This document shows positions 62,601 to 64,000 of a DNA stretch of 64,000 nt, one piece after another (position 1 is the stretch's first letter; each line of letters opens with the position of its first letter). The DNA is from Alistipes sp. Its GTDB lineage: Bacteria > Bacteroidota > Bacteroidia > Bacteroidales > Rikenellaceae. The translations under genes and the position numbers were made by a program. Below the pieces are notes generated by a model. The model did not search any database. It was not told where the DNA came from and saw nothing but the letters and a program-made list of their open reading frames with translations. Where the stretch lies: assembly GCA_017531305.1 (NCBI GenBank), contig JAFXLG010000027.1:1-64000 (forward strand). Direction: 5' to 3'.

Positions 62601-62632
62601 TTTGCATTATTTGTTTTGAATAATTATATTTG
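62601..62632 (+). promoter_or_regulatory. Promoter of the AAA ATPase
   Basis: TTTG at 62601-62604, a spacer of 20 bases and TATATTTG at 62625-62632 give a near-perfect consensus. The start codon follows 17 bases downstream, so the leader is very short. Confidence 0.72.
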
Positions 62633-62649
62633 CATAAAAATATTGGGCT

Positions 62650-63786
62650 ATGGCAAGAGTAAACAACCCCTTTGTAGTTACAGGAAAGATTGAGGCGGAG
62701 TATTTCTGCGATCGAGTAACCGAGTCGGCAAGAGTGATAAAGACCATCACCAATGGTAACAACCTTGTTATCATTTCGCCCCGTCGTATGGGTAAGACGG
62801 GACTAATCCAGTTCTGTTATGACAAACCGCAGATTGCCGAAGAGTATTACACATTCTTTATCGACATTCTCCACACCACAAGTCTCAGAGAGTTTACCTA
62901 CCTGCTTGGGCGTACGATTTACGACACATTGTTGCCCCGCAGTCGCAAGATGGCATCACTCTTTATCCAGACCATAAGGTCTATAAATGGGAAGTTTGGC
63001 TTTGACCCTATAACCAATATGCCAACATTTAATGTAGAGTTGGGCGATATTGAGCGACCAGAATATACGCTTGATGAGATATTTCGTTACCTTGCCGAAG
63101 CCGACAAGCCATGCATCGTTGCCATTGATGAGTTCCAGCAGATAGGCAAATATCCCGAGAAGAATATCGAGGCGTTGTTGCGTACCCATATTCAGAAACT
63201 TGGCAACTGCAATTTTATCTTTGCGGGCAGCGAGCGACATATGATGCAGGAGATGTTTACTTCATCGGCTCGCCCTTTCTATAATAGTGCCGATTTGTTG
63301 GAGTTGAGGGCTATCGCTCCCGAAATATATATACCGTTTGTGTGCGGACATTTTGAGAAGCGAAATCGCTACATTGCACCTGAAAATGTGGAGTGGGTTT
63401 ATCGTCTTTTTAAGGGACACACCTACTATATCCAGCGAACATTCAACGAGGCTTTTGCCGACACATCGGAAGGCGAAGAGTGTACCCGAGAGATTATTGA
63501 GGATGCTATCGAAAATATGGTGGCATCAAACGACACTATCTTCCGAGAGATTCTGTCGAACATTCCAGAGAAGCAGAAGGCTCTACTCTACGCCATCGCC
63601 AAAGATGATGAGGCGAGAGGCATAACTTCGGCAGATTTTATCAAACGCCACAGCCTACCATCGGCAAGTTCGGTACAGGCTGCATCAAAGAAGTTACTCG
63701 AAAAGGATTATATTACCGAGATAAACAAGGTTTACTCCGTGACCGACAAACTCTTCGCGATGTGGATTAGCAGATTGTGCAGGTAA
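62650..63786 (+). CDS. AAA ATPase with C-terminal winged-helix domain
   Basis: A 378-residue P-loop ATPase of the ATPase_2/archaeal-type STAND-like group. The P-loop is ISPRRMGKTGLIQFCYD (about 43-59), Walker B is PCIVAIDEFQQIGK (about 155-168), and sensor-like NFIFAGSERHMMQEMF follows. The C-terminal ~100 residues (EKQKALLYAIAKDDEARGIT ... LPSASSVQAASKKLLEKDYI) form a winged helix. Relatives occur in many copies in Bacteroidales genomes and their function is not known. No partner gene is adjacent; it is monocistronic with its own promoter. Confidence 0.85.
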   Translation: MARVNNPFVVTGKIEAEYFCDRVTESARVIKTITNGNNLVIISPRRMGKTGLIQFCYDKPQIAEEYYTFFIDILHTTSLREFTYLLGRTIYDTLLPRSRKMASLFIQTIRSINGKFGFDPITNMPTFNVELGDIERPEYTLDEIFRYLAEADKPCIVAIDEFQQIGKYPEKNIEALLRTHIQKLGNCNFIFAGSERHMMQEMFTSSARPFYNSADLLELRAIAPEIYIPFVCGHFEKRNRYIAPENVEWVYRLFKGHTYYIQRTFNEAFADTSEGEECTREIIEDAIENMVASNDTIFREILSNIPEKQKALLYAIAKDDEARGITSADFIKRHSLPSASSVQAASKKLLEKDYITEINKVYSVTDKLFAMWISRLCR

Positions 63787-63821
63787 CAACTCTGCAGTTC
63801 TGCACCATTACACAAACAAAC

Positions 63822-63847
63822 ATAGCCCGCCAGAAATGGCGGGCTAT
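63822..63847 (-). terminator. Terminator of the gene at the right edge
   Basis: ATAGCCCGCC and GGCGGGCTAT are perfect arms around AGAAAT. On the minus strand they are followed by GTTTGTTTGTG. A second small hairpin (GCTCCC/GGGAGC) is at about 63850-63866. Confidence 0.8.
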
Positions 63848-63887
63848 GCGCTCCCTAATGGGGAGCTATCGACTTAATACTTAATGA

Positions 63888-64000
63888 CTACTTAAGACCC
63901 ATCTTCTTCAAGATCTCCTTTGGTACCATGCTCTTGTGTACCATCACATCCATAGTCTTGTACTCTACGAATGGACGAGAGAAGTAGTAGAAGCCCTTGT
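63888..64000 (-). CDS. Unidentified protein, C-terminal 36 residues only
   Basis: The frame enters from the right edge and ends in TAG at 63888. The visible residues begin KGFYYFSRPFVEYKTMDVMV and end KEILKKMGLK. The aromatic-rich start and basic helix at the end do not identify a family. Two hairpins downstream support a true gene end, and the codon use is like the highly expressed genes here. Nothing more can be said from the fragment. Confidence 0.6.
   Translation of the reverse strand, partial: KGFYYFSRPFVEYKTMDVMVHKSMVPKEILKKMGLK

Overview
The window looks like a chromosomal segment of a gut Bacteroidales bacterium. Support comes from a SusC/SusD pair, lipoproteins, GH97 and GH43 enzymes, a menaquinone methyltransferase, meso-diaminopimelate dehydrogenase, and the repeated Bacteroidetes-type promoter pattern TTG/TTTG, about 20 bases, then TAnnTTTG. 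Genus Alistipes (Rikenellaceae) is my best guess from overall gene character, but it is not proven by the sequence. Many genes end in TAG, so the standard bacterial code is assumed.

Layout. 1-805: truncated tyrosine recombinase (minus strand), probably the edge of a mobile element. 1-6.3 kb: DUF697 membrane protein, uracil-DNA-glycosylase-like protein, meso-DAP dehydrogenase, iron alcohol dehydrogenase and MscS-type channel. 6.4-12.9 kb: xylose block on the minus strand (Nudix-type regulator, xylB, xylA, GPH symporter, cytoplasmic GH43), with repeated candidate operator sequences in front of the regulator. 13.1-14.0 kb: superoxide reductase and thioredoxin. 14.7-25.0 kb: a polysaccharide utilization-type locus (SusC, SusD, an unrecognised lipoprotein with an internal duplication, a lipoprotein FAD oxidoreductase and an SGNH hydrolase). 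25.1-29.1 kb: DUF1232 protein, short HPF, XerC-like recombinase and GH97. 29.2-44.2 kb: mainly housekeeping genes on the minus strand (polA, queD, ABC exporter, DHH phosphoesterase, S41 protease, nth, GT2, a uvrD/pcrA helicase split by an in-frame TAG, M15 peptidase), then a HAD phosphatase on the plus strand. 44.2-49.6 kb: ECF sigma factor with a small downstream ORF, and an MBOAT/SGNH O-acylation pair with a Zn peptidase. 49.8-59.2 kb: FtsX-type permease, menaquinone methyltransferase, two small envelope proteins, HAD-IIA phosphatase, Ca2+ ATPase, PAP2 phosphatase, a CBM9-like protein and a sugar kinase. 59.5-62.4 kb: guaB and an aberrant guaA. 62.6-63.8 kb: AAA ATPase, then the 3' end of an unidentified minus-strand gene.

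The observations most worth following are: (1) a GMP synthase that has lost the catalytic part of its glutaminase domain but keeps an intact ATP-pyrophosphatase part; (2) a family of intergenic composite repeats (9.0, 14.2, 42.1-42.6, 45.4, 53.0 and 59.3 kb) made of nested palindromes whose stems show compensatory changes; (3) a uvrD/pcrA helicase interrupted by one amber codon; (4) a SusCD locus whose downstream genes encode a FAD oxidoreductase and an uncharacterised duplicated lipoprotein instead of classical glycoside hydrolases; (5) a 42-codon ORF behind the ECF sigma factor.
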